This document shows, piece by piece, positions 23,667-31,941 of a stretch of 64,000 bases of DNA. The translations under genes were made by a program, and so were the position numbers. The DNA is from Guopingia tenuis. Lineage in GTDB: Bacteria > Bacillota > Clostridia > Christensenellales > Christensenellaceae. Location of the stretch: positions 62,001 to 126,000 of the forward strand of contig NZ_JACRSS010000006.1 in assembly GCF_014384805.1 (NCBI RefSeq), in the 5' to 3' direction. Each line of letters starts with the position of its first letter. Positions within the stretch are counted from its first letter, which is position 1. The notes under the pieces were generated by a model. It did not search any database, was not told the origin of the DNA, and saw nothing but the letters and a program-made list of their open reading frames with translations.

Positions 23667-24577
23667 GCGTCCTCCCCGGGAAACGGCGTGTTTCCCAAAA
23701 GCTCTGCGGCAAAGGTTTCCATGCGGGCCAGGGCCTCTTTGGCCTCCGGAACGCCAAACAGGACATAGACATGCCACATACCCTCGGCCAGATGCAGCTC
23801 GCAGGGGCTGCCCGCCCGCTCCAGACGGTCCGCCAGGCGAATGGAATCGTCCCGCAGAAGCTCATAGGTCCCGGCAAAGAGCAGCGAGGGCGGGAAATCC
23901 GCGAAACTGCCGAATACCGGGGAGATCAGCGGGTTTTCCAGATCCATCCCGCCATAGCAGCGGGCGGATTCCAAAAGGGAATCCCGATAGAGGGTAGGGT
24001 CCCGGCGGAGATTTTCTTCATAGGAGGCGCCGGAGCAGGTGAGGTCGGTCCAGGGGGACAGGGCGATTATTCCGGCGGGCAGGGGATGCCCGAGCTCACG
24101 AAGCCGCAGGGCCAGGGCATAGCAGAGGCCGCCCCCCGCGGATTCCCCGGCCAGAAGAATATGCCGAGCATCCATTTTGGAGAGCAGATAGAGATAGGCA
24201 TCCAGCGCATCCTCCAAAGCGGCGGGAAAAGGGTGCTCCGGAGCCAGCCGGTATCCCGCGCAGAGCACGCTGCGATGGGTGGCGTGGGCGAGGACGCCGC
24301 CGAACCCCCGGGCGTATTCCAGAGTGCCCGCCGTATACGCCCCGCCATGAAGATAAAGGATTGCTCCGCTCTGGCGCGCTTCCCGGGGGACGGCCCAGGC
24401 GGCCCGGAACCGGGAAAAGGGGCGGGCACGGAAATCGACTTTATCTTCCAAAACCTTTGCCTCCCATTTGCCCAGGTTGTCCTGGCTCTTTCGGCTGGCC
24501 TCTATGCCTCCCTTTTTGATGAGAGGTTTTGCCATGCGGATCTGCGCCCGCAGCAGAATGCTGATAAGTTTGGCCAT
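23663..24577 (-). CDS. Alpha/beta hydrolase, hormone-sensitive-lipase-type esterase
   Basis: A 304-residue hydrolase. HGGA at 77-80 forms the oxyanion hole typical of the HSL group, the nucleophile is Ser146 in GESAGG (144-149), Asp244 lies in YELLRDDS and His269 in GMWHVY. The N-terminal 40 residues are amphipathic and may touch a membrane; there is no clear signal peptide. The start at 24577 has GGGGAGAAGGGA upstream; the longer frame to 24856 would add 93 unconserved residues. First gene of a three-gene operon with an acyltransferase and a zinc-ribbon membrane protein. A hydrolase plus acyltransferase suggests formation and removal of an ester group on a shared, unknown product. Confidence 0.88.
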   Translation of the reverse strand: MAKLISILLRAQIRMAKPLIKKGGIEASRKSQDNLGKWEAKVLEDKVDFRARPFSRFRAAWAVPREARQSGAILYLHGGAYTAGTLEYARGFGGVLAHATHRSVLCAGYRLAPEHPFPAALEDALDAYLYLLSKMDARHILLAGESAGGGLCYALALRLRELGHPLPAGIIALSPWTDLTCSGASYEENLRRDPTLYRDSLLESARCYGGMDLENPLISPVFGSFADFPPSLLFAGTYELLRDDSIRLADRLERAGSPCELHLAEGMWHVYVLFGVPEAKEALARMETFAAELLGNTPFPGEDA

Positions 24578-24908
24578 AGATTGGTCCCTTCTCCCCGCAG
24601 GGGCCGCATGGGTTCTGTTGCGGCAGAATGGAGAAATGAATATCGGCGCCGTCCCGGCTGGAAATGGGAATCCAAAAGCGGATTTTTCCGCCGCCGGCGC
24701 ACCGGCCCAGGGAGGCGGCCGCTTTGTTTGCCGCCAAAACCATCCGATTCCGGCGGCTCCGGCGAACCGGGCGGGGAAAGGCATGAAATGCGTTTGACAA
24801 TTCCAAATTCCCCAGAAAACGGCCCCATCCTTATTATATGGGTATGTTATTATCATCTATTGTATACGAGATGGGGGAGAAACACAAGGCAGGGAACGGA
24901 GGAGGGAA
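24578..24908. other. Intergenic region upstream of the hydrolase operon
   Basis: About 330 bases without a supported gene. Part is covered by an unlikely N-terminal extension of the hydrolase frame. A minus-strand promoter for the operon is expected here but I did not find a clear pair of boxes. Confidence 0.4.
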
Positions 24909-24910
24909 AA

Positions 24911-24941
24911 CAAAAAGGGAAGCAGCGATGTGCTTCCCTTA
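24911..24941 (-). terminator. Terminator of the MATE transporter gene (copy 1)
   Basis: Minus strand: AAGGGAAGCA, loop CATCGC, TGCTTCCCT, then TTTTTG. Confidence 0.88.
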
Positions 24942-24962
24942 ATAATCTGCCGTTGACGGCAC

Positions 24963-26375
24963 TCACGCAGCGGCACTGCGCAGAGCGGCCTGCTCCTTTT
25001 CCATGCGGCCCAGGCGGCGCATTTCGATGCTGATGAAAACAGCGGAAAGAACGGCGGCGCAGCCATCGGCAATGGGCCCGGCATACAGCACGCCGTCCAG
25101 CCCCATAAACATGGGCAGGATGAGAACCAGCGGAACCAGGAACAGAACCTGCCGGGAAAGGGAGAGGGTGGCCGCCCGCATGGGCTTGCCCACGGCCTGG
25201 AAAAAGTGGGAGGACGTGATCTGGAACCCGGCCACGAAGCAGAGCGCCAGGAAGGTCCGGAAGGTCTTGACGGCAAAGGCGTTATACAGGGCGTCCTCCT
25301 GGCCGAAAATGCTGATGACGCTTTCGGGGAAGATCATAAACACCAGATAGAACAGCGTGGAGCAGAGAAGGGCCAGCAGCATGGAGGTGAGATAGGTCTT
25401 TTTCACCCGGCCGTAGTTTTTGGCCCCATAGTTATAGCCCGTGATGGGCTGGGCCCCAATGGCGATGCCCACGACGACGGAGATCATGATCTGGTTGACC
25501 TTCATGACAATGCCCACGCAGGAGAGGGGAATTTCGCTGCCATAGACGGACAGGGCCCCATAAGTGGCCAGAGTATTGTTGAGGGCGATCTGCACAACAG
25601 TAATGGCCATCTGGGTGATAAAGCTGGAGACGCCCAGCTTGCAGACCGTGGAGATCATCGAGCCCTGGAGCTTGAAATAACGCTTTTTCAGATCGATGCT
25701 TTTGAACCGCTTGAGATAGAAAAGCGAGATGATGCAGGAGAGAATCTGCCCCAGAATGGTGGCGATGGCGGCGCCGTCTACCCCCATACCCATGGGGAAC
25801 ATGAAGGTGTAGTCTAAAATTACGTTGGTCACGGCTCCGGCGATCATGGAGATCATGGCGAATTTGGGGCTGCCGTCCGCGCGGATGACCGAGTTCAGGC
25901 TGGTGCCCACGATGACAAAGGGAACGCCCATCAAAATGATGCGGGTATATTCCGTGGCATAGGGCATGACCTTATCCGTGGCGCCGAAGGCCCGCATCAG
26001 CGGGGATAGAAAGATCAGCCCGGCGGCCATGAAGAGAACGCCGCCCGCCAGAGCGACGATGAGCATATTGCCCACACCCCTGGCCGCGCTTTCCTTGTTT
26101 TTCTCCCCCAGCTTGAGGCTCAGATGGGCGGCGCAGCCGTCTCCCAGCAGGAGGGCAATGGCCATGGAGAGGGTCACGATGGGGAAGGCGACGTTGGTGG
26201 CCGCATTGCCAAGATAGCCCACTTTCTGACCGATGAAGATCTGGTCAACGATATTATAGAGGGAATTGACCAAGAGGGAGATGACCGAGGGGATGGCGAA
26301 CCGGGCGATGAGCTTCCCGATTTTTTCCGTCCCCAGGGAATGGGTGACTTTGTCCTTTGTTTCGATCTGTTCCAT
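24963..26375 (-). CDS. MATE family efflux transporter, copy 1
   Basis: A 470-residue membrane antiporter with about twelve hydrophobic segments in two halves. MATE-typical motifs are IARFAIPSVISLLVNSLYNI near the N-terminus, VDQIFIG (about 43-49) and GAQPITGYNYGAKN in the second half. Such proteins export cationic drugs, dyes or toxic metabolites using Na+ or H+. AAAGGAG lies 12-16 bases before ATG 26375. The gene has a near-consensus promoter, a palindromic operator-like site and a terminator-containing leader of about 160 bases, so expression is probably inducible. Substrate unknown. Confidence 0.93.
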   Translation of the reverse strand: MEQIETKDKVTHSLGTEKIGKLIARFAIPSVISLLVNSLYNIVDQIFIGQKVGYLGNAATNVAFPIVTLSMAIALLLGDGCAAHLSLKLGEKNKESAARGVGNMLIVALAGGVLFMAAGLIFLSPLMRAFGATDKVMPYATEYTRIILMGVPFVIVGTSLNSVIRADGSPKFAMISMIAGAVTNVILDYTFMFPMGMGVDGAAIATILGQILSCIISLFYLKRFKSIDLKKRYFKLQGSMISTVCKLGVSSFITQMAITVVQIALNNTLATYGALSVYGSEIPLSCVGIVMKVNQIMISVVVGIAIGAQPITGYNYGAKNYGRVKKTYLTSMLLALLCSTLFYLVFMIFPESVISIFGQEDALYNAFAVKTFRTFLALCFVAGFQITSSHFFQAVGKPMRAATLSLSRQVLFLVPLVLILPMFMGLDGVLYAGPIADGCAAVLSAVFISIEMRRLGRMEKEQAALRSAAA

Positions 26376-26442
26376 AAATCAATGAGTACTCCTTTATAAA
26401 AACTGCATAAAAATAAAGACAATATAAAACAATGAAAGCAGA

Positions 26443-26488
26443 TAAAAAATCGGGAAGCTCACGCAACATTCCTGCGTAATCCTCCCGA
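26443..26488 (-). terminator. Leader terminator (candidate attenuator) before MATE copy 1
   Basis: Minus strand: TCGGGAG (26488-26482) pairs with CTTCCCGA (26457-26450), with inner pairs ACGCA (26477-26473) and TGCGT (26465-26461), followed by TTTTTT. It lies between the promoter and the MATE start, so it would stop transcription before the gene unless it is prevented from forming. Confidence 0.75.
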
Positions 26489-26503
26489 AGTGATATCCTT
26501 CAC
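26459..26503 (-). CDS. Possible 14-residue leader peptide overlapping the attenuator
   Basis: GTG at 26503-26501 opens a frame MKDITSGGLRRNVA that stops at TGA 26461-26459. Codons 6-8 form the 5' arm of the leader terminator, so a ribosome stalled or travelling there would affect its folding. No strong ribosome site precedes the GTG, so this is speculative. Confidence 0.35.
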   Translation of the reverse strand: MKDITSGGLRRNVA

Positions 26504-26530
26504 GATTGATTTCAGGTACGCTATACAATA

Positions 26531-26570
26531 ATAATACAGCTATTATACGGATTATAAACAGGCTTGTCAA
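26531..26570 (-). promoter_or_regulatory. Consensus promoter with overlapping palindrome for MATE copy 1
   Basis: Minus strand: TTGACA (26570-26565), 17-base spacer, TATAAT (26547-26542). ATAATA-CAGC-TATTAT (26531-26546 on the plus strand) is a perfect inverted repeat overlapping the -10 box and probable start site; it could bind a dimeric repressor. Confidence 0.85.
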
Positions 26571-27325
26571 TCCTCTTTCTTCCGGCTGTCTTTTGGGGGA
26601 AAGGGAACCGAGAGGACGGGCTGGGCGGCGCAGGCCAGGGAAACCTGCGGGCAGTTCTCCCGCAGCGTCTGGCTGGCAAAGGAATAATAGGCGCTTGCCC
26701 CCAGAATGAGATGATCCGCAAGATCGACGCCGATGGCTTTGAGGGCCTGGACGATGGCGAGGGTGGTTTCGATATCCGATTTGCTGGGGGTGGGGTCGCC
26801 GCCGGGATGGTTGTGGGCAATCAGAATATGGGCCGCGTTATGCCGGAGGGCTGAGGCGGCGATTTTGCGGGGATAGACGATGGCGCTGGAAAGCGACCCT
26901 TCGCAGACCAGCTCTTCGGACAGGATGCGGTATCTGGTATCCAGGCAGAAGAGATAAAAATGTTCGTTGATTTTGCCATGAAACAGCGCGGCCAGATATT
27001 GAACGGCGTCCTCCGTATTCTGGAGGGAGATGGGCAGCGCCTCTTCGGCGAAAAAGCGGCGGGCGACCTCCGCAAAGAGACAGAGGAGCCGGGCCGACTG
27101 GCCGCCCACCCCGGCTACCCGGCAAAGGTCCTCGGGAGCGGCCATGAGGACGCCCCGCAGGCTTCCGAATTCCCGGATCAGGGCATGGGCGATGGGATTG
27201 GTGTCCCGGCGGGGGATGGAATGGAATAAAATCAGCTCCAAAACCTCGTGGTCTGCAAATCCCAGCAGCCGCGTCTTGTCAAACCGCTCTTTCAGCCGGG
27301 CGCGGTGCCCATCGTGTTCCTGCAT
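26567..27325 (-). CDS. radC: RadC / JAB-domain protein
   Basis: A 252-residue RadC-family protein. The N-terminal half carries a helix-hairpin-helix-like region (about 20-80; LCRVAGVGGQSA). The C-terminal MPN/JAB domain has the zinc motif HNHPGGDPTPS (171-181) with D184, the JAMM signature. Despite the name, no firm role in DNA repair is established; a metallo-isopeptidase or nuclease activity has been suggested for the family. RBS GGGGAGGC upstream of ATG 27325. The last bases overlap the -35 region of the MATE promoter, so the two genes need not be cotranscribed. Confidence 0.93.
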   Translation of the reverse strand: MQEHDGHRARLKERFDKTRLLGFADHEVLELILFHSIPRRDTNPIAHALIREFGSLRGVLMAAPEDLCRVAGVGGQSARLLCLFAEVARRFFAEEALPISLQNTEDAVQYLAALFHGKINEHFYLFCLDTRYRILSEELVCEGSLSSAIVYPRKIAASALRHNAAHILIAHNHPGGDPTPSKSDIETTLAIVQALKAIGVDLADHLILGASAYYSFASQTLRENCPQVSLACAAQPVLSVPFPPKDSRKKED

Positions 27326-27430
27326 GTTCTGCCTCCCCTGCGTTTTCTTACCATTTGTCCGGTTTGTGTATAATATTTCGATAAAACGGGAAAGGATTCC
27401 TATGTAAACGGTAAAAATTTTTGATATGCG

Positions 27431-27460
27431 TTGACAAGTTTCGCGGGTTGATAATATACT
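27431..27460 (+). promoter_or_regulatory. Promoter of the dipeptidase gene
   Basis: TTGACA (27431-27436), 18-base spacer, TATACT (27455-27460); gene start at 27523. Confidence 0.75.
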
Positions 27461-27522
27461 AAGTAGTAGCCTTGCCGCCCGTTTTTGCGGCGGGCTGCGC
27501 GGATATGGAAAGGAGCGTTCCT

Positions 27523-28938
27523 ATGCTGAAAATCCCCATGAAAAAATATAAAAACGATATGCTGGAAACATTGAGCCGCCTCATCGCGATCCCCAGCGTC
27601 AAAGGGGAAGCCGAGCTGAACATGCCCTATGGGCGAAATGTCTTCCGGGCGCTTATGATGATGCTGGACCGGGCGGAGCGGCTGGATCTGGAGAGCGTCA
27701 ACCTCTTTGGGCACATGGGATATGCCACCTATGGCAGCGGCAGCGAGACGTTCGCCATCCTGACCCATCTGGACGTGGTCCCGGCGGGAGAGGGATGGGA
27801 GACGGACCCCTTTCAGGCGGTGATCAAGGACGGCCGGATCTATGGCCGCGGCGCCGTGGACGACAAGGGCGCGGCGGTGGCGGCGCTCTATGCTCTGCAT
27901 GCGGTGAAAAACAGCTGCATCAGCTTAAATAAACAGGTCAAGGTGTTCTTCGGCTGCGACGAGGAGAGCGGCTGGGGCGACATCGATTACTATAAAGCCC
28001 ATTATCCCGAGCTGGATTACGTCATCTCCCCGGATGCGTTTTTCCCCATCATCAACCGGGAGAAGGGGACTCTGCACATCCGGTTGTTCCGCGCCTGCGG
28101 CGTGAGCGAAAGCGGAACGGCGATTCTCAGCCTGCAATCCGGAAGCCGGCCCAACATCGTTCCCAACAAGGCGCGCTGCACGCTGCGGGCGCCCAGGGAA
28201 ACCATCGCCCAGATGGCGGAGGTGTTCGGCGAGGGCCTGCCCGCCTCCCTGCGGGTGGAAGGCGGGGACGGAAGAGTGGAGGTATACTGCGAGGGAAAGG
28301 CCGCCCATGGCGCGCATCCCGAGCTGGGCGTCAACGCCCTTTGCTATCTTTTGGCCTTTTTGAACATTCTCCCCCTGTCGGACGGGGCGGCTGAGCAGTT
28401 CACCTATGCCCTGGCTTCCAAGGTGGGCCTGGAAATCGACGGGAGGACGCTGGGGATTGCGGGGAGCGACGAGCTTTCCGGCGCGCTCAGCGTGAACCTG
28501 GGAGCGATGGAGCTGCGGGAGGACGGCATGGAGGCCAAGCTGGATATCCGCTTCCCCATTTCCATGAATGCGGCGGAGATCTTTTCCAGGGTAAAAGACG
28601 TCTTTGCGCCCCTGGGCATCGAGGCGGAGATCCTCCATGCCATGGAGCCCCATTATGTGGACGAAAACACGCCTTTCATCCAATCCCTGAAGCGGGTATA
28701 TGAAGACCAGTTCGGCGAGGAAGCGGAATGCTGCTGCTGCGCCGGGGCGACCTATGCCCGGGCCTTCAAAAATTCCGTGGCCTTCGGCCCGGTGCCCAAA
28801 GACCGGCCGGATGTGGAACATGGGCCCAACGAATATATGCAGATCGACGATATCGTCAAGCTGGCTGAGGTGATCGCCGCCGCCATTGTGGAAGTGGCGA
28901 CGGACCCCAAGGACCGGGAGGATATCTTCAGTTTTTGA
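27523..28938 (+). CDS. PepV/Sapep-type M20 metallo-dipeptidase
   Basis: A 471-residue cytoplasmic zinc (or Mn) dipeptidase/aminoacylase of the M20 family. Metal and catalytic residues: His82 and Asp84 (THLDVVP), Asp113 in GRGAVDDKG, Glu147 with bridging Glu148 in CDEESG, Asp171 in SPDA, and the last His in DVEHGPNEY. A lid/dimerisation domain is inserted at about 180-380. Length agrees with PepV. The start at 27523 is chosen because AAGGAG stands 7 bases upstream; the longer frame from 27472 lacks an RBS. It has its own promoter. Likely role is the last step of peptide use. Confidence 0.93.
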   Translation: MLKIPMKKYKNDMLETLSRLIAIPSVKGEAELNMPYGRNVFRALMMMLDRAERLDLESVNLFGHMGYATYGSGSETFAILTHLDVVPAGEGWETDPFQAVIKDGRIYGRGAVDDKGAAVAALYALHAVKNSCISLNKQVKVFFGCDEESGWGDIDYYKAHYPELDYVISPDAFFPIINREKGTLHIRLFRACGVSESGTAILSLQSGSRPNIVPNKARCTLRAPRETIAQMAEVFGEGLPASLRVEGGDGRVEVYCEGKAAHGAHPELGVNALCYLLAFLNILPLSDGAAEQFTYALASKVGLEIDGRTLGIAGSDELSGALSVNLGAMELREDGMEAKLDIRFPISMNAAEIFSRVKDVFAPLGIEAEILHAMEPHYVDENTPFIQSLKRVYEDQFGEEAECCCCAGATYARAFKNSVAFGPVPKDRPDVEHGPNEYMQIDDIVKLAEVIAAAIVEVATDPKDREDIFSF

Positions 28939-29046
28939 TGAGACGCGGGCGGCGTATCCCCGGGGGCGGATTCCGGGGCGGCGTCTTTTCGCGCCCTGGA
29001 GGCAGGAAAGAATTTACATATAAGATATTAAGAGAGGAAGAGAAAC
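28939..29046 (+). other. Gap between the dipeptidase and alaS-like genes with a GC-rich hairpin
   Basis: GACGC...GCGTCTTTT at about 28942-28990 may be a terminator for the dipeptidase gene. There is no room for, and no sign of, an alanine T-box leader before the synthetase. Confidence 0.45.
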
Positions 29047-30849
29047 GTGAAAACACTGACGAGCAGCGAGCTGAGAAGCCTGTATCTCAAATTTTTTGAA
29101 AGCAAGGGACATGCCATCATTCCAAGCGCGTCCCTGATCCCGGAAAACGACCCCACCGTGCTGTTTACCACGGCGGGCATGCATCCGCTGGTTCCCTATC
29201 TTCTGGGGGAAAAGCATCCGGCGGGAACCCGGCTGACGGACGTGCAGAAATGCGTCCGCACGGGGGATATTGACGAGGTGGGAGACGCTTCCCACTGCAC
29301 CTTTTTCGAGATGCTGGGCAACTGGTCTCTGGGAGATTATTTCAAAAAGGAGGCCATTGCCTGGAGTTTTGAATTTCTGACCAGCGAGGAATACCTGGGC
29401 ATCCCCAAGGACAAGCTCTATTTCACCTGCTTTGCCGGGGATGAAAACGCGCCCCGGGACGAGGAATCCCACGATTTCTGGCGTTCTATGGGCGTGGAGG
29501 AATCGCATATCTTCTATCTGCCCAAGGAGAACAACTGGTGGGGCCCTGCCGGCGTGACCGGCCCCTGCGGCCCGGATACGGAAATGTTCATCGACACGGG
29601 AAAACCCGCCTGCGGCCCGGATTGCAGCCCGGCCTGCGACTGCGGCAAATATCTGGAAATCTGGAACGATGTGTTCATGCAGTATAACAAAAAGGAAGAT
29701 GGGACCTTTGAGCCGCTGGCCCATAAAAACGTGGATACGGGCATGGGGCTGGACCGCACCATCTGCATCCTGCAGGGCAAAAAATCCGTCTATGACACGG
29801 ATGTATTCAGCGGTATCCTGGAAACCATCAGCGAGCTTTCTGATGGAAAGCACTATGGAGACGACGAGGAGACCACCCGGGCCTTCCGCATCGTGGCCGA
29901 CCACATCCGCTGCGCCACCTTCATTTTGGGCGACCGCAACGGCGTGACGCCTTCCAATGTGGACCAGGGCTATGTGCTGCGCCGTCTGATCCGCCGGGCG
30001 ATCCGCTTTGCCGGAACGCTGGGGATCGCCGAGGGGCAGCTCTCCAAAGTGGCGGAGAAAGTCATTGAGCAATATAAGGACGTCTATCCCGAACTGGAGG
30101 AAAACCGCGAAAAGATCCTTTCCGAGCTGAATCTGGAGGAGGAGCGGTTCCAAAAGACCATCAAGCAGGGCATGAAGGAATTTGAAAAGCTGGTGACCTA
30201 TCTGAAGGAAAATGTCATTCCCGGAAAGAGCGCCTTCCGGCTCTATGATACCTTTGGCTTCCCGGTGGAATTTACCGTAGAGCTGGCCCGGGAGCGGGGC
30301 TTCTCGGTGGATATGGAGGGATATGAAGCGGCGTTTAAAAAGCACCAGGAGAAATCCCATGCGGGCGCGGAACAGCGGTTCAAAGGCGGCCTGGCGGATA
30401 CTGGCGAACAGACGGCCAAGCTGCACACGGCGACGCACCTGCTGCTGGCCTGCCTGAAGAAGGTGCTGGATCCGAACATCATCCAGAAGGGCAGCAACAT
30501 CACGGCGGAGCGGCTGCGGTTTGACTTCAACTTCCCCCGCCCGGTGACCAAGGAGGAGCTGGCGGAGATCGAAAAGCTGGTGAACCAGGCGATTGCCGAG
30601 AAGATCCCGGTGGTTTGCGAGGAGCTGCCCATTGAGGAAGCCCGCAAAGCCGGCGCCACGGGAATTTTCGATTCCAAATATGGCGATGTGGTCAAGGTGT
30701 ATACCATTGAGGGCTGGTCCAAGGAAATCTGCGGCGGGCCGCATGCGGCGAATACCGGGGATTTGGGCAGCTTCAAGATCAAAAAGGAGCAGAGCTCTTC
30801 GGCTGGCGTGCGCCGGATCAAGGCAGTTATTGCCGCGCCGGAGGCATAA
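29047..30849 (+). CDS. alaS: Alanyl-tRNA synthetase, short form without the C-Ala domain
   Basis: A 600-residue class II synthetase; typical bacterial AlaRS has about 870. Catalytic blocks are intact: FTTAGMHPLVPYL, the KCVRTGDIDEVG motif, TFFEMLGNWS, EIWNDVFMQYN and DTGMGLDRT. The editing domain keeps its zinc residues HTATH (H460, H464) and C562-GGP-H566. Only 34 residues follow C562, so the DHHA1/C-Ala domain that aids tRNA binding and tethers editing to catalysis is missing, and the region between the catalytic and editing domains is shorter by about 100 residues. This may be a natural short type or a second alaS. RBS is GAGAGGAAGAG. A strong terminator follows. Confidence 0.92.
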   Translation: MKTLTSSELRSLYLKFFESKGHAIIPSASLIPENDPTVLFTTAGMHPLVPYLLGEKHPAGTRLTDVQKCVRTGDIDEVGDASHCTFFEMLGNWSLGDYFKKEAIAWSFEFLTSEEYLGIPKDKLYFTCFAGDENAPRDEESHDFWRSMGVEESHIFYLPKENNWWGPAGVTGPCGPDTEMFIDTGKPACGPDCSPACDCGKYLEIWNDVFMQYNKKEDGTFEPLAHKNVDTGMGLDRTICILQGKKSVYDTDVFSGILETISELSDGKHYGDDEETTRAFRIVADHIRCATFILGDRNGVTPSNVDQGYVLRRLIRRAIRFAGTLGIAEGQLSKVAEKVIEQYKDVYPELEENREKILSELNLEEERFQKTIKQGMKEFEKLVTYLKENVIPGKSAFRLYDTFGFPVEFTVELARERGFSVDMEGYEAAFKKHQEKSHAGAEQRFKGGLADTGEQTAKLHTATHLLLACLKKVLDPNIIQKGSNITAERLRFDFNFPRPVTKEELAEIEKLVNQAIAEKIPVVCEELPIEEARKAGATGIFDSKYGDVVKVYTIEGWSKEICGGPHAANTGDLGSFKIKKEQSSSAGVRRIKAVIAAPEA

Positions 30850-30865
30850 AAGACCGCAAGGATAA

Positions 30866-30893
30866 AGAGACGCGAAGCCGCGTCTCTTTTTTT
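30866..30893 (+). terminator. Intrinsic terminator after the alaS-like gene
   Basis: AGAGACGCG, short loop, CGCGTCTCT, then TTTTTTTAT. Confidence 0.92.
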
Positions 30894-31487
30894 ATGCCAA
30901 AAAAAGGAGGAAAGGACGCATTCTTGAAAGGTTTTCGCCTTTTTAAAACTCTTTATGTACATGCCTCCCTATCTGCGGGGAAATGGAAGAAAAAATCGTG
31001 AAAGTTTCTTTGCTTGCTTTCTTTTCAAAGAGAGAAGCGGAAGAAAAGAACGGAGCTGGAAAAACATCTGGGAGGGCCGCTGAATCCGCGGGAGTAGAAG
31101 ATAAAAGTCGTGAAAGTTTCTTTGACTTGCTTTCTTTTCAAAGAGAGAAGCGGAAGAAAAAACGGAGCCGGAAAAACATCTGGTAGGGCCGCTGAATCCG
31201 CGGGAAGTAAAAGAAAAAAGTTGTGAAAGTTTCTTTGACTTGCTTTCTTTTCAAAGAGAGAAGCGGAAGAAAAAACGGAGCCGGAAAAACATCTGGTAGG
31301 GCTGCTGAATCCACGGGAGTAGAAGATAAAAGTCGTGAAAGTTTCTTTGCTTACTTTCTTTTCAAAGAAAGTAAGGCAAGGGGAAAGGCTGCCGAATATA
31401 TGCCAAATCCGACCATCTGTAGAAAAAAGGTGGAAGGAGAGCACGGTTTTGCCTATACTGGAAACAGAAAGAGAGGAGGACGCCAAA
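30894..31487. other. Intergenic region dominated by a tandem repeat
   Basis: No gene supported. It contains the 112-base tandem array (30997-31378). A possible -10 (TATACT at 31454-31459) lies 29 bases before the LytTR start; its -35 is unclear. Confidence 0.5.
30997..31378 (+). repeat. 112-base tandem repeat, three full units and a partial fourth
   Basis: Units begin at about 30997, 31109, 31222 and 31334. Each opens with GTGAAAGTTTCTTTG, then CTTTCTTTTCAAAGAGAG, AAGCGGAAGAAAA, CGGAGC(C/T)GGAAAAACATCTG and GGGC(C/T)GCTGAATCC(G/A)CGGGA. The fourth unit stops after CTTTCTTTTCAAAGAAAG. Units 2 and 3 are nearly identical. The opening motif is shared with the repeat at 21411-21662. Units run straight on without spacers. 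Confidence 0.88.
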
Positions 31488-31928
31488 ATGCAGATTGAGG
31501 TCAAAATAGACGGGGCGTATAAGGAGCCGAAGGTGGTCATCTGGACGGACGCCATGACGGGAGAGATCGAGGCCCTCATAAAACGGCTTTCATCCGAGCA
31601 TCCGTCCTGCCTTGCGGGGATCCGGGAGCAAAAACTCCGGCTTCTGGAGCCGGAAGACATCTGGCGGGTTTATACTGCCGGGCAAAAGGTGCTGGCGCAG
31701 ACGCCCGACGGAGAATATGTGCTGCGCCTGCGGCTCTATGAGGCAGAGGAACGCCTGCCCCGCTCGGAATTTCTCCGCATTTCCCATGGGGAAATCATCA
31801 ACATGCGGAAAGTAAAGAATTTTGACATCAGCCTGGCGGGAACCATCTGCGTGACGCTTCTTGACGGCACGATGGCCTATGCGTCCCGGCGGTATGTGAG
31901 CAAAATCAAACGCGCTTTGGGAATATAA
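31488..31928 (+). CDS. LytTR-domain DNA-binding regulator without receiver domain
   Basis: A 146-residue stand-alone LytTR protein. The N-terminal half has a small unassigned region (about 1-50), then the LytTR fold: the EPEDIWRVYTAGQKVLAQT strand-loop, LPRSEFLRISHGEIINMRKVK (about 103-123; the family has the F.RIH.S..IN segment) and SRRYVSKIK near the end. There is no phospho-receiver domain, unlike AgrA. The start at 31488 has GAGAGGAGGA upstream; a longer frame from 31335 is repeat-derived. It is followed 13 bases later by a DUF3021 membrane protein, the usual partner that inhibits LytTR regulators in HdrRM-like systems. A 112-base repeat lies upstream. Confidence 0.9.
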   Translation: MQIEVKIDGAYKEPKVVIWTDAMTGEIEALIKRLSSEHPSCLAGIREQKLRLLEPEDIWRVYTAGQKVLAQTPDGEYVLRLRLYEAEERLPRSEFLRISHGEIINMRKVKNFDISLAGTICVTLLDGTMAYASRRYVSKIKRALGI

Positions 31929-31941
31929 GGAGGAAGGAAAA

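Noticed and set aside
28939..29046. T-box leader before alaS
   Set aside because: Only about 110 bases are available and no T-box tail is seen. The same check failed for thrC and trpS.
30997..31378. CRISPR array
   Set aside because: Units are about 112 bases, run on without unique spacers, and no cas genes are present.
30983..31498. Short frames across the tandem array with a KVSL-type peptide
   Set aside because: The peptide arises from the DNA repeat and recurs in several frames; no independent RBS.
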